Positions 43,838 to 53,039 of a stretch of 64,000 bases of DNA are shown piece by piece; position 1 is the first letter of the stretch; each line of letters opens with the position of its first letter. The notes beneath the pieces were generated by a model, which worked only from the letters and a program-made list of their open reading frames with translations, did no database searches and was not told the origin of the DNA. The DNA is taken from the NCBI GenBank assembly GCA_024710355.1, contig JANJUX010000015.1, positions 1-64,000 on the forward strand, written 5' to 3'. This DNA comes from Candidatus Rifleibacteriota bacterium. Its GTDB lineage: Bacteria > Muiribacteriota > Ozemobacteria > Ozemobacterales > Ozemobacteraceae. A program made the translations under genes and the position numbers.

Positions 43838-46138
43838 TCAGTCTCTGAGTTCAGTGGCGAGAACGATGTCGCGGTTAATGAAAGCCAGGCACGAGAGCAG
43901 TTTGTCGCGCAGACTGTTCTCTTTGACGGCGTCGCGAATCTGTCGCAGCAGATCGATAACCTGTCTGAAAGCCCTTATCAGGTCGCCCTCAGGGATATCG
44001 GTCATGGCCATGATGTCTTCAAACGCGGTGCCTTCACTCCAGGCAATCATCAGGTGGCAGATTCTCGTTTCGAGCGGTTTGATGAACGGATGCTGCCGGG
44101 CCAGGCTGTTGATGAAACCGCGTGCACTCTTGATCTTTTCCGGCATTTTGGCCGCCGCTCTGGGTTGCTCGCCATTGGCGGTGGCTCGCCGGCGATGCTC
44201 GTAAACGAGCGACAGGCATAGCGCATTCACTTCATGTTCGTTGCATTCATGGAAATAACCATGGAAATACAGCTCGGTAACGGCTATTTCTTCGGTATGA
44301 ATGCGGCTGGCAAGCTCGCCACGCGGCAACAGGCCCTTTTCGTCGATATAACCAAGCTTGCGCAGCAGTTCGAGTTTGCGTTCATAAAGCGGCAGCTGCA
44401 GTTCGCCCTGCTCTTCGAGCATGCCGCGCCAGTAATCGAGTTTTTTATGAAGGCGCTCTGCCTGATAATAGCGCGCAATGCATTTGCTGCGGCTGTGGCA
44501 GCGACCACAGATGAAGTTTTTTTCCTGGGATTCGAGTTCGGCATAGGAATCAGAGAATTTCTTCTCGACTTCCTCCTGGAAAACCCGGTTCTTGCGGCCG
44601 CGCATGCCATGCCGGATATCATCCATCTGTCGGTGCATCGTATCTTCGAGCTGCTGCTTCTTTTTATAAAACACCATGAAATCGGTGAAATCATTCTTCT
44701 TTTCGGGGCAGCGCGGCTCGACCCGCTCGATTTCGAGGCGCAGCTTGGCAACCTTGTCGGTCAGCTCGGGCAGGTTCTTGTTGGCCTGAAACTGTGCGAA
44801 GTTGCGCTTGAGAATCATTCTGACTTCATCGTTCTTGTGACCTGAATAGAGGTTCAGAACGCTGTTGAAAGAAAGGTCGAAGGCGCTTTTCAGGTTCTCG
44901 ATGTCGCCGTAGACAAGATTCTGCAGTTCTTCGAACGATAGATCGCGCGGCAGGTGCGGCACCACAACCCAGCCGGTTTTATCGATGCCGCGTCGGCCGG
45001 CACGCCCGGAAATTTGCGTAAATTCAAGTGATTGCATTGGTCTGAAACTGCGCCCGTCGTATTTTTTCAGGGCATCGTAGGCGACGCTGCGGGCTGGCAT
45101 GTTAACGCCGACTGCGAAGGTTTCGGTTACGAAGAGAACTCGCAGAGTGCGTTCGGCAAAAAGAATTTCGACGAGCTCTTTGAGTTGTGGCAGCAGGCCG
45201 GCATGATGGCGACCAACGCCGCGCATCAGCTCTTCTTTTAGATTGGTGGCAGTTTCGAGGTTTTGCAGCGAATATTTTTCGATGCAGCTGTCGACCATTT
45301 CTTCGATGCGCTCTTTTTCAGCATTTGAGGTGAAGTCCATCTTCTGGGCAGTTTCACGGGCGAGTTTGTCGGCAAGGGCGCGCGAGAAAACGAAGTAAAG
45401 CAGCGGCAGGCGGTCCTGCTGGCGCAGCTGTTTGATGATATCGAAATGCCTGAATTCGCCCTCTTTTTTCTGGCGGCGATCTCTGAAACCTTCGGTTTCA
45501 GCCCCGCCACGCATGCGTTTGCGCAGTTCCTTGAACGGCATCAGGGCTTTCTGATGATAAAACAGGAACGACAGCGGTACGGCGCGCTGATTGTGGCTGA
45601 TAACCTTGACCTGATGATCGATTACCGATTCGATCCAGCGGGCCAGTTCATCGCAGTTCGGAATCGTGGCCGACAGGGCCAGGAAACGCACGGTTTTCGG
45701 CGAGAAGATGATTGACTCTTCCCAGACGGTGCCGCGTTCGATATCGCCAAGATAGTGAATTTCGTCGAAAATGACGTAAGAAACGTCGGCAATGGCTTCG
45801 GGGTCTTCGATTGCCATGTTGCGATAAACTTCGGTAGTCACGATCAGAGCCTGGGCATCGCGGTTGATGACGACGTCACCGGTCAGAATGCCGACCTTGT
45901 CGCCGTAGAGGCGCGAAAAGTCGCGATACTTCTGGTTCGAAAGGGCCTTGATCGGCGAAGTGTAAATGATGCGCTGGTCGGTTTTAAGAACCTTTTCGAT
46001 CAGGTATTCGGCGACGAGGGTTTTGCCTGAGCCGGTCGGGGCCGAAAGAACCAGCGAATGGCCGTTTTCGATCTCGGTGATGGCCTGAATCTGAAATTCG
46101 TCGAGAATGTAATCGCGATATTTTACGTTTAATTGCAT
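43838..46138 (-). CDS. Ski2/Mtr4-like DEAD/DEAH-box RNA helicase
   Basis: This 766-residue superfamily 2 helicase has Walker A APTGSGKT (33-40), the DEIHY box (125-129), SATIPN, and QISGRAGRRGIDKTG (motif VI). The C-terminal part (about 560-765) resembles the DSHCT domain of Ski2-like proteins, and CGRCHSRSKC near residue 540 may bind a metal. Bacterial Ski2-like helicases (HelY type) are thought to remodel structured RNA. It is the first gene of an operon with tsaE, tsaB, tsaD, mutL and miaA, hinting at a role in tRNA or RNA processing, which is inference. A promoter lies at 46202-46230. A ribosome site directly before the ATG is weak. Confidence 0.9.
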   Translation of the reverse strand: MQLNVKYRDYILDEFQIQAITEIENGHSLVLSAPTGSGKTLVAEYLIEKVLKTDQRIIYTSPIKALSNQKYRDFSRLYGDKVGILTGDVVINRDAQALIVTTEVYRNMAIEDPEAIADVSYVIFDEIHYLGDIERGTVWEESIIFSPKTVRFLALSATIPNCDELARWIESVIDHQVKVISHNQRAVPLSFLFYHQKALMPFKELRKRMRGGAETEGFRDRRQKKEGEFRHFDIIKQLRQQDRLPLLYFVFSRALADKLARETAQKMDFTSNAEKERIEEMVDSCIEKYSLQNLETATNLKEELMRGVGRHHAGLLPQLKELVEILFAERTLRVLFVTETFAVGVNMPARSVAYDALKKYDGRSFRPMQSLEFTQISGRAGRRGIDKTGWVVVPHLPRDLSFEELQNLVYGDIENLKSAFDLSFNSVLNLYSGHKNDEVRMILKRNFAQFQANKNLPELTDKVAKLRLEIERVEPRCPEKKNDFTDFMVFYKKKQQLEDTMHRQMDDIRHGMRGRKNRVFQEEVEKKFSDSYAELESQEKNFICGRCHSRSKCIARYYQAERLHKKLDYWRGMLEEQGELQLPLYERKLELLRKLGYIDEKGLLPRGELASRIHTEEIAVTELYFHGYFHECNEHEVNALCLSLVYEHRRRATANGEQPRAAAKMPEKIKSARGFINSLARQHPFIKPLETRICHLMIAWSEGTAFEDIMAMTDIPEGDLIRAFRQVIDLLRQIRDAVKENSLRDKLLSCLAFINRDIVLATELRD

Positions 46139-46201
46139 ATCTGGTGCTTCATTCGTTCCTTGTTAGTGGTGATGCCAACCTGCGTGAATTCTGGTCAGAG
46201 A

Positions 46202-46230
46202 ATTATACCCCGCAATTGCCCCTGCCGCAA
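46202..46230 (-). promoter_or_regulatory. sigma70 promoter of the helicase-tsa-mutL-miaA operon
   Basis: On the minus strand, TTGCGG (46230-46225), a 17-base spacer and TATAAT (46207-46202). It gives a leader of about 60 bases. Confidence 0.65.
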
Positions 46231-46251
46231 TAACCTTCTGCATTATTGCAG

Positions 46252-46950
46252 CTACTCAGAGACGGCCTGGCGCGTTTCCGTGTTGTAGATGATTTTCTGG
46301 CCCTTCAGAACCCGCGGTTCCATTTTGCCGGTTTTGGCATTTTTTTCTCTGGTTTCAAGCACGGCATTGCCGCTGAGAATCGCCAGAGATTTTTCTTTTA
46401 GGTAGTCGAGGCGGTTGCCATAGCCGTAGTTCTCCTGGTCGCGCACCTTGACATTACCGCTGAAAATCATGCGGCTGCTGTCGCGGAAACCAAGCATCTC
46501 ATCAGAAGTGATTACCGCCCAGGTGTAGGTGGCCAGATCCCAGGAGCGCTCTTCGATACGCAGATGCACGCTGTCAGACGCGCTGAATCTGCCGTTGTCG
46601 CTGTCGTAAAATATGTTTCTGGCTTCGAGGTTGGTTTCACGAATGATTTTCTGCACGGGCAGAGCCTCGCGCCTGAATAATCTCGGTGTCATGCTCGCGA
46701 GCAGCCAGCGCGGCGAATTGCTGACCAGTGCCCGATTGCAGGTGAGGATGTCGTTGGCGCGGGTGGCTTTGACGTTACCTTCGAGAATGGCGTTGCCGTC
46801 GCGAACCGTCATGGTGTTGGCGGTAATGATCATATCGGGCGGCGTTTCCGGGATGGCAAAAGTGTCTGATGCCGGCTGAAAATCTTTGGCAAAAGCCGCA
46901 GCCACCAGCAGCACAAATAAAAGCAGCAGAAGGTGTCGTGTTTTTTCCAT
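46252..46950 (-). CDS. OstA/LptA-like LPS-transport periplasmic protein
   Basis: This 232-residue protein has a signal peptide (LLLLLFVLLVAAAFA) and a beta-jellyroll built from OstA repeats: IITANTMTVRDGNAILEGNVKATRANDILTC and MIFSGNVKVRDQENYGYGNRLDYLKEKSLAILSGNAVL, ending in GQKIIYNTETRQAV. LptA bridges lipopolysaccharide across the periplasm. The protein is longer than E. coli LptA (about 185 residues). A TATAAT box eight bases before the ATG and no ribosome site suggest a leaderless transcript. It is divergent from the sulfatase-fold gene. Confidence 0.82.
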   Translation of the reverse strand: MEKTRHLLLLLFVLLVAAAFAKDFQPASDTFAIPETPPDMIITANTMTVRDGNAILEGNVKATRANDILTCNRALVSNSPRWLLASMTPRLFRREALPVQKIIRETNLEARNIFYDSDNGRFSASDSVHLRIEERSWDLATYTWAVITSDEMLGFRDSSRMIFSGNVKVRDQENYGYGNRLDYLKEKSLAILSGNAVLETREKNAKTGKMEPRVLKGQKIIYNTETRQAVSE

Positions 46951-46958
46951 CAGGGCGT

Positions 46959-46987
46959 ATTATACTTAACGCCCGTCGGCATTACAA
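46959..46987 (-). promoter_or_regulatory. sigma70 promoter placed for a leaderless mRNA (OstA-like gene)
   Basis: On the minus strand, TTGTAA (46987-46982), a 17-base spacer and TATAAT (46964-46959), with eight bases to the ATG. The -35 box is the same as that of the HD-GYP gene. Confidence 0.65.
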
Positions 46988-47016
46988 GCCTTGCCATCAT
47001 TTGCCCGGCATTTTCA

Positions 47017-47046
47017 TTTTCAGATAAAGGGCTTGTAAGGTATAAT
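47017..47046 (+). promoter_or_regulatory. promoter close to the sulfatase-fold gene start
   Basis: TATAAT (47041-47046) is seven bases before the ATG at 47054. A poor -35, TTTTCA (47017-47022), lies 18 bases upstream. No ribosome site is visible. Confidence 0.45.
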
Positions 47047-47053
47047 TGCGGAA

Positions 47054-49054
47054 ATGCAGAATTTAAAAGCTCAAACCGCTACAGAAACCACACCCGCATG
47101 GCGTGAACTTGCACTCCTGTTGCAGGTTGCCGGCATGGTGCTGCTGCTGCTCGCCATCGTCAGAATCAGCGGCCCGCCAGATTCTCTCGAAATAATGAAA
47201 CTTATCGGCCCCGAAGGCTGCTTTCTGCTTGTTCTGCTGTTCTGCTTCGCCCTCCGCCGGTATCAGCGCCTTTTTCAGCTTGCCCCGGTGATTCTCCCGG
47301 CTGGTGCCGCCCTGGCAATTGTTTATCAGACCATCGCTGCCGGTTCGATCATCGAATGGGTGATGCTGAGCGCTTCACTCGCAGTTTTTGTGCTGTATGG
47401 TCTTGAACGCCTGCTGATCTCGGCTGTCGACCGCCGCCTTTTCTGGCCGGTCATTGCCTGCAATACTCTGTTGCTCACCTGGCTCTATTTTGACCGCATG
47501 ATTTTTTCGGTCGGCCGCACCCATATCAGCTTCAACCATCTGGTGCAGCTCATGCACGTGGCCGAAGAGGTCAAGGCCGCGCTCCTTTTTTTCGGAAAGG
47601 GCCATCTGGCCGTTATCTTTGAAATCACGCTGCTCGTGCTGGCGCCGGTTCCAGTCGCCAGAATGATGCTTGGCAGTTTTGTCTGCCGCCGGCGCCGTGC
47701 GTCGGCGCTTTTTGGCTGGCTGCTGCTGTCGGCTGTTCTGTTCGGCGTCAATCATCTGCGTTTTGATATGGTCTGCGGGCACCTCTCGGTTTTTGAGTAT
47801 CTGCCGCTTCGGCTCGATCTCGGAATGCTGCCGGTGCCCGATCACCCGGCGCTGCGGCAGGCGCCGGCCCTGAACGGCCTTCTGCAGCAGCGGCTGATTC
47901 TTGACGAGAACAAATTGTTTCCTGAGAACGTTCTGGCTTTTCAAGCCGGTTTCAAACCGGTTAATCTGGTGATGATCTCGGTCGAAAGTATGCGTCGGCC
48001 CGAATTTGACCGCCTGATGCATGAGCTGCAGGCCTTCGCCGGCCGTGGTTTGCTGCTGAACAACCATTTTTCGGTAACCAACATTACTTTCAGCAGTTTT
48101 CACAGTATTTTTCGCAGCTCTTTTCCGATAAATCTGGCTTATACCGGCCGCTGGACCAGTAAGATCCCGCTGGAGCAGCTTCTCGAAAATGCCAGTTACT
48201 CAACGCTGCTGATCAAGCCCGAAAAAATAAACATGCCGGGCTCAAATTTCTGGGGAAGACGAACCATTGAAGTTTCTGCCGAACCAAAATGGAAAAACAC
48301 CCCTCTGGTGCTTGAGAAGCTGCGTGAAGAGCTTGCCAGGCCAGGGTATAAAGCTATTCATGCTTATTTGTATAACATGCATTACAACTACTATTACCCG
48401 TCTGAAAGTGAAGTCTATAGGCCGGTCATCCCGGAAGATATCAATCTTTTTCTGATGCAGCCGGATGGCGAGAATTTTGCCGGCCTGAACAACCGCTACG
48501 CCAACTCCGCTGTTCATACCGATCGGGTGCTGGCAGAATTTCTGCGGCAGGCCGAAGTCGAGGGGCGGTTTGCCGACACACTTTTCGTCATTTTCGGGGA
48601 CCATGGCGAATCACTGGGTGAATCGGGCTTTACCGCCCACGCGACCGGGCCGCACGTCAGGCAGTTCGAAGCCCCTGCCTTTTTCGTCGGTGCTGGCGTT
48701 GCGCCGCGCCGCGTCGATTTTCCGACGACGCATGCCGATCTTTTGCCAATCATCTGCGAGTATATGGGTATCAGCCTCTCTGGCTCGTTTGGTCGTGGTC
48801 TGGCCGCTGCCGGCGATTTTCCGCTTCTGCAGCTCGATGAAGCGGTCAGCGGCCGCATCGTCGTCAGACATCGCGATTACATGAGTGTTTTCGACCTCGG
48901 CGGTTCCGGCAGTCTCAAGTGGCTGATCACGGTTTCAAATGAGTTTGCCATCGATGCCTCGGTCGCCGGCTTTTACGCTTCGCCGGATTTTTCAGCCCTG
49001 GCCGAGGTTATCAAAGCCGATGCCGACTTTATCATTCGCAAGCTCGGCTACTGA
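47054..49054 (+). CDS. membrane-anchored sulfatase-fold transferase (LtaS/YejM-like)
   Basis: This 666-residue protein has five N-terminal transmembrane helices (about 15-40, 55-75, 80-105, 115-140 and 165-200) and a large alkaline-phosphatase/sulfatase-fold domain (about 310-600). The metal site is recognisable: SVESMRRPEF (Glu), NITFSSFHSIFRSSFP (likely nucleophile Thr), IFGDHGESLGE (Asp, His), and a later His in ATGPHVRQFEAP. Relatives transfer phosphoglycerol or phosphoethanolamine to envelope lipids. The substrate here is unknown. The divergent OstA-like neighbour supports an outer-membrane lipid role, which is inference. Confidence 0.85.
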   Translation: MQNLKAQTATETTPAWRELALLLQVAGMVLLLLAIVRISGPPDSLEIMKLIGPEGCFLLVLLFCFALRRYQRLFQLAPVILPAGAALAIVYQTIAAGSIIEWVMLSASLAVFVLYGLERLLISAVDRRLFWPVIACNTLLLTWLYFDRMIFSVGRTHISFNHLVQLMHVAEEVKAALLFFGKGHLAVIFEITLLVLAPVPVARMMLGSFVCRRRRASALFGWLLLSAVLFGVNHLRFDMVCGHLSVFEYLPLRLDLGMLPVPDHPALRQAPALNGLLQQRLILDENKLFPENVLAFQAGFKPVNLVMISVESMRRPEFDRLMHELQAFAGRGLLLNNHFSVTNITFSSFHSIFRSSFPINLAYTGRWTSKIPLEQLLENASYSTLLIKPEKINMPGSNFWGRRTIEVSAEPKWKNTPLVLEKLREELARPGYKAIHAYLYNMHYNYYYPSESEVYRPVIPEDINLFLMQPDGENFAGLNNRYANSAVHTDRVLAEFLRQAEVEGRFADTLFVIFGDHGESLGESGFTAHATGPHVRQFEAPAFFVGAGVAPRRVDFPTTHADLLPIICEYMGISLSGSFGRGLAAAGDFPLLQLDEAVSGRIVVRHRDYMSVFDLGGSGSLKWLITVSNEFAIDASVAGFYASPDFSALAEVIKADADFIIRKLGY

Positions 49055-49078
49055 TAAACGCAGACAGGAAAGCTGCAG

Positions 49079-49120
49079 CCGCGGATTAACACGGATAGAC
49101 ACAGATAAAATCACGGATTT
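49079..49120. repeat. ACGGAT-type intergenic repeat
   Basis: GCGGAT, ACGGAT, ACAGAT and ACGGAT occur at near-regular spacing of about 10-12 bases. Similar arrays of (A/G)CGGATxxACAC are found between genes in many bacterial genomes. Confidence 0.5.
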
Positions 49121-49356
49121 CTCATTTTATTACTATATAAAAGCTCACTGAAAGTTGTTATGACCAGGCTGATAGGCTGCGCCGCCGAATCGGTGAAAAA
49201 TATTCAATAAGCTCTTGTGTGACTGGTTAGTTTTTGAACAGTCTGTGCACGGGATTAGGGTGAAAATTGCCTTGCGGGTGCAGTTTTTGCGGGGATTTGA
49301 ACACCCGTCCGACTTTGATTTTTCGCGAGTTTCGCCGGGTTTGTGGTGCATAGGGC

Positions 49357-49385
49357 TTGCGATTTTGCTCAGCTAATGGTATAAA
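49357..49385 (+). promoter_or_regulatory. sigma70 promoter for glgP
   Basis: TTGCGA (49357-49362), a 17-base spacer and TATAAA (49380-49385), 39 bases before the ATG. Confidence 0.65.
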
Positions 49386-49424
49386 GTGCACACCTAATTT
49401 TTTTTCGCAGGAGGCCCTTACTTA

Positions 49425-51986
49425 ATGAAGCCTATTCGAACCTTTATCGTGGTTCCAAGTCTGCCGGAGCCGCTGGCCCCCCTCAAGGACCTTGCTTACA
49501 ACCTCTGGTGGTGCTGGAACCCCGAAGCCATAGCCCTTTGGCGTCGCCTTGACCCGGTTCAGTGGGAAGAAACTTACCACAACCCGGTTAAAATGCTTGG
49601 CGCCATTTCGCAGGAACGGCTCGAGGCAAAGGCCCGTGACGAAGCTTTTCTCGCTAATCTGCAGCGCGTTTATGAAAGCTTCCAGCAATACATGAACGAT
49701 CACCAGACCTGGTATGCCAAAAACCACGGTGGTTACAACGATAAACCCGTAGTTGCCTATTATTCGGCTGAATTCGGCCTGACCGAAAGTGTACGCCTGT
49801 ATTCAGGCGGTCTCGGCATGCTCGCCGGCGATCACCTCAAATCAGCTTCCGATCTTGGTATTCCTTTGGTTGCTGTTGGTCTGCTCTATCGCGTCGGCTA
49901 CTTCAAACAGAAGCTCAATGCCGGCGGTTACCAGCAGGAAGTTTACCCGGAAAACGATTTTCACAATATGCCCCTGTCGCCGATTCTCGACGCCGAAGGC
50001 AATCAGATGAAAGTTACCGTGCAGTTGCCCGGCCGCACCCTTTTCTGTTTGATCTGGAAACTCCAGATCGGTCGCGTGCCTCTCTATCTGCTTGATACCG
50101 ATACCCCCGAGAATTCTGCCGGCGATCGCTGGATCACCCGCGAGCTCTATGGCGGCGACACCGAAACCCGCATCATGCAGGAACTGGTTCTTGGTATTGG
50201 TGGTCTGCGCGCCCTGCATGCCCTCGATCAGCACCCCTGCGTTTATCACATGAACGAAGGGCATTCGGCTTTCCTGGCCCTTGAAAGAATCGCCGTCGCC
50301 ATGGAAAGACACCAGATGACCTTCAGAGAAGCCCTCGAACTGACGAGATCAGGCAACGTGTTCACGACCCACACTCCGGTTCCGGCTGGTATTGACGTGT
50401 TCTCGAAAGACCTGATGGAAAAATATTTCTCGCAGTATTATTCAAAGCTTGGCATCAGCTGGCAGGAATTTCTTGACCTCGGCTGGCAGGCTAATACGCC
50501 AAAAGGCGACGGTTTCTCGATGGCGGTCTGCGCGCTCAACCTCTGCGGCGAAGCCAACGGCGTCAGCAAGCTGCATGGCGACGTATCGCGCAAGATGTGG
50601 GGCAACCTCTACCCGGCCGTTCCTTTCCAGGAGATCCCGATCAAGTCGATCACCAACGGTGTTCATACCCGTTCGTATGCCTCCCAGGAAATGTCGGCGC
50701 TGTTTGACCGCTATCTTGGCCCCCGCTGGGTCATGAACCCCGGTGATCAGACCGTCTGGGAAAAAATCGACATGATCCCGATGGAAGAACTCTGGCGCAC
50801 ACATGAGCGCCGGCGTGAGCGCCTGGTGGCCTTCGCCCGCAGCCGCCTCGAAAAGCAGCTCAAGGCCCGCAATGCGCCGCCTTCCGAGATTGCCCGCGCC
50901 CAGGAAGTTCTCAACCCGGAATATCTGACTATCGGCTTTGCCCGCCGTTTTGCGACCTATAAACGCGCAACCCTGCTGTTCAAAGACAAAGAGCGCCTGA
51001 TTCGCATTCTTACCAACAAAGAACGCCCGATTCAGATTATCGTTGCCGGTAAGGCGCACCCGAAAGATGAACCGGGTAAGAACTACATCAAGGAAATCGT
51101 TAAAGAGAGCAATGATGAACGCCTGCGCCGCCACATCGTTTTCATTGAAGATTATGATGTCGTCGTTGCCCGTTACCTGGTTCAGGGCGTCGATGTCTGG
51201 CTTAACAACCCGCGCCGCCCGCAGGAAGCCAGCGGCACCTCAGGCATGAAGGCAGCAGCCAACGGTGTTCTCAACCTTTCCATTCTCGATGGCTGGTGGG
51301 ATGAAGCTTACAACCCGGGCATCGGCTGGGCTATCGGTACCCGCGAAGAATACGAAAATGCTGACTATCAGGATGAAATCGAAGCCAACTCGCTGTATGA
51401 ACTGCTTGAAAAGGAAGTTGCCCCGACTTTCTACGATCTGTCGAGCGACCATCTGCCGCGCCGCTGGATCACCATGATGAAGCAGTGCATGAAGGAAATT
51501 AACCCGGTTTTCAACACCAACCGCATGGTTGGCGAATACACCGACCGCTTCTATGTGCCCGCTGACCGCCGTTACCGCGCTCTTTCGGCCAATGACCGGC
51601 AGAGAGCCCGCGAGCTGGCCGGCTGGCTCGACAATGTCAGAAGTAACTGGAGCCATGTTCGCATCGAAAGCATCGAAGCCAACGGCAATGACGCGCACCG
51701 CGTTGGTGAAATTCTCGATGTGAAAGTTCGCGTTCACCTTGCGAATCTGAAAGCTGCCGATGTTATCGTTCAGGCTTTCTATGGCCAGCTGGTAAGCGAT
51801 GGCGATCTTTCTCAGGGTGATATTGTCGACCTGCAGTTGATCAAACAGGAAGGCCATGTTGCCGAATTCAAGGGCGGCGTCGCTCTTGCTTCGAGTGGCA
51901 AGATGGGTCTGGCCGTGCGGGTCATGCCCTCTCACGCTGACCTCGTTCACCCGCTGCTCACCGGTCATATCACCTGGGCCAAATAA
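49425..51986 (+). CDS. glgP: alpha-glucan (glycogen/maltodextrin) phosphorylase with DUF3417
   Basis: This 853-residue protein is the short-chain type of alpha-glucan phosphorylase. Residues about 10-115 are DUF3417 (LKDLAYNLWWCWNPEA). The phosphorylase domain has AEFGLTESVRLYSGGLGMLAGDHLKSASDLG, VFTTHTPVPAG, FARRFATYKRATLL and the PLP lysine K609 in GTSGMKAAANG. The last 110 residues form a beta-rich domain typical of the group. It phosphorolyses alpha-1,4-glucans to glucose-1-phosphate. AGGAGG precedes the ATG, and the gene has its own promoter and terminator. Codon choice is strongly biased to C-ending codons, suggesting high expression. Confidence 0.95.
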   Translation: MKPIRTFIVVPSLPEPLAPLKDLAYNLWWCWNPEAIALWRRLDPVQWEETYHNPVKMLGAISQERLEAKARDEAFLANLQRVYESFQQYMNDHQTWYAKNHGGYNDKPVVAYYSAEFGLTESVRLYSGGLGMLAGDHLKSASDLGIPLVAVGLLYRVGYFKQKLNAGGYQQEVYPENDFHNMPLSPILDAEGNQMKVTVQLPGRTLFCLIWKLQIGRVPLYLLDTDTPENSAGDRWITRELYGGDTETRIMQELVLGIGGLRALHALDQHPCVYHMNEGHSAFLALERIAVAMERHQMTFREALELTRSGNVFTTHTPVPAGIDVFSKDLMEKYFSQYYSKLGISWQEFLDLGWQANTPKGDGFSMAVCALNLCGEANGVSKLHGDVSRKMWGNLYPAVPFQEIPIKSITNGVHTRSYASQEMSALFDRYLGPRWVMNPGDQTVWEKIDMIPMEELWRTHERRRERLVAFARSRLEKQLKARNAPPSEIARAQEVLNPEYLTIGFARRFATYKRATLLFKDKERLIRILTNKERPIQIIVAGKAHPKDEPGKNYIKEIVKESNDERLRRHIVFIEDYDVVVARYLVQGVDVWLNNPRRPQEASGTSGMKAAANGVLNLSILDGWWDEAYNPGIGWAIGTREEYENADYQDEIEANSLYELLEKEVAPTFYDLSSDHLPRRWITMMKQCMKEINPVFNTNRMVGEYTDRFYVPADRRYRALSANDRQRARELAGWLDNVRSNWSHVRIESIEANGNDAHRVGEILDVKVRVHLANLKAADVIVQAFYGQLVSDGDLSQGDIVDLQLIKQEGHVAEFKGGVALASSGKMGLAVRVMPSHADLVHPLLTGHITWAK

Positions 51987-52005
51987 ACTTCAAGTATCTT
52001 TATAC

Positions 52006-52039
52006 AAAAACCCCGGGCACCTTAGTGCCCGGGGTTTTT
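52006..52039. terminator. perfect bidirectional terminator after glgP
   Basis: AAAAACCCCGGGCAC and GTGCCCGGGGTTTTT form a perfect 15-bp palindrome around a CTTA loop. Confidence 0.92.
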
Positions 52040-52053
52040 GTATGGTCGCCTAT

Positions 52054-52080
52054 CGGTCCCTGAGCTTGTCGAAGGGCCGG
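52054..52080. repeat. palindromic intergenic repeat with core CCCTGAGCTTGTCGAAGGG
   Basis: The core CCCT...AGGG with GAGCTTGTCGA in the middle is a REP-like palindrome known from many unrelated bacterial genomes. It lies between the glgP terminator and the beta-barrel gene. Confidence 0.7.
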
Positions 52081-52094
52081 GGTGGTAATCTTGC

Positions 52095-53039
52095 TTAAAA
52101 CTTGTGCTCGTATTCGACGCCGAAGTGCCAGTAGCCGAACTGGTCGTCTTTCAGTCGGGTGAAGAGAGTGGGCAGCAGCTCGGGGCTGTCTTTGGCGAGG
52201 CCGTTGGTCATGAGGCCCATTTCCGACATTTCGGTGCCATACTGGGTGTAGCCGTCGAAGAATGCGGCGCCGCCGACCGTGAGTTTGAGGCCGCGGAAAA
52301 GCCGATAGTTAACTTTGCCACTGAAGGTTTTGCGCATCGAGTATGATTCGACCTTTGAAAAAATCAGGTCGCCCGCCCAGGTGAGCCGGTGCAGGGCGTT
52401 GCCACCGAGGCCGAGGGTCATGCTGGTGGCATCGAGTTTGTGGCGGCCCTGTTCGAGCTTACCCATTTTGACTTCACCCTTCAGCATCAGGTTCTGACTG
52501 ACCCAGTGGTTAACTTCGGCGCGCCACGAAAATGCTTCGGCTTCGTCGAGATAAACGGTGGTGAAGCCCCGGCGATAAGGTTTTGGGTCGAGTTCTTCTT
52601 TTTCAATGCCGATTACGGCGGTGGTGCGTCTGATTTCGCCGCCGTGGCAGTCCATGCACGAATTGCCGCCGGGTTGCATCTGTTTCGATCTGAAGATCTG
52701 CACGTCGAGAACGTCTTTTTTATAATTGAAATCAAAGACGGTCGAACGGCCGCGCAGTTCGACGTCGCTGTCGCTGTGCGAGAAGCGAACCAGACGGTTG
52801 TATTCGAAGCCGCCGGTGGTTCTGCGTTCGATGGCAGTGCGGCCCTCGAAAGATTTCGGAACATGCAGCTCGAGGTGTTCCTGTCTGATGAAGGCATTCT
52901 GTCTTATGTCGCCAGTGCCCGGCGGCGACAGCTCCCATAGTTCATCAGCCCAGGCTCCGGTTAAAGCCAATGCCATTCCGGCAGTAACAACGCAAAGACG
53001 AACAGCGGTTTTTAGTAGCGAACGACCCGGATTTTTCAA
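52095..53039 (-). CDS. outer-membrane beta-barrel protein with one c-type haem site
   Basis: This 314-residue protein has a signal peptide (cleavage near GAWA|DE). An N-terminal domain (about 32-165) contains one haem c motif, CMDCH (128-132). The last 150 residues show alternating beta-strands (RAEVNHWVSQNLMLKGEVKMG; KLTVGGAAFFDGY; FGYWHFGVEYEHKF) and end in phenylalanine, the usual signature of an outer-membrane beta-barrel. About eight strands fit. It recalls MtrB/PioB porins, but with the haem in the same chain. GAGG precedes the TTG start. A role in moving electrons across or at the outer membrane is inference. Confidence 0.7.
   Translation of the reverse strand: MKNPGRSLLKTAVRLCVVTAGMALALTGAWADELWELSPPGTGDIRQNAFIRQEHLELHVPKSFEGRTAIERRTTGGFEYNRLVRFSHSDSDVELRGRSTVFDFNYKKDVLDVQIFRSKQMQPGGNSCMDCHGGEIRRTTAVIGIEKEELDPKPYRRGFTTVYLDEAEAFSWRAEVNHWVSQNLMLKGEVKMGKLEQGRHKLDATSMTLGLGGNALHRLTWAGDLIFSKVESYSMRKTFSGKVNYRLFRGLKLTVGGAAFFDGYTQYGTEMSEMGLMTNGLAKDSPELLPTLFTRLKDDQFGYWHFGVEYEHKF

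Larger units (their letters stand above)
49055..49424. other. 370-base intergenic region with dispersed-type repeat and glgP promoter
   Basis: No gene is supported here. It holds the ACGGAT-type repeat at 49079-49120 and the glgP promoter at 49357-49385. A clear terminator for the upstream gene is not seen; the AT-rich run at 49121-49142 may help end transcription. Confidence 0.5.

Noticed and set aside
50442-51968. Two antisense frames of over 200 residues opposite glgP
   Set aside because: Strong C-ending codon bias in glgP suppresses stops on the other strand; no domain is visible in them.
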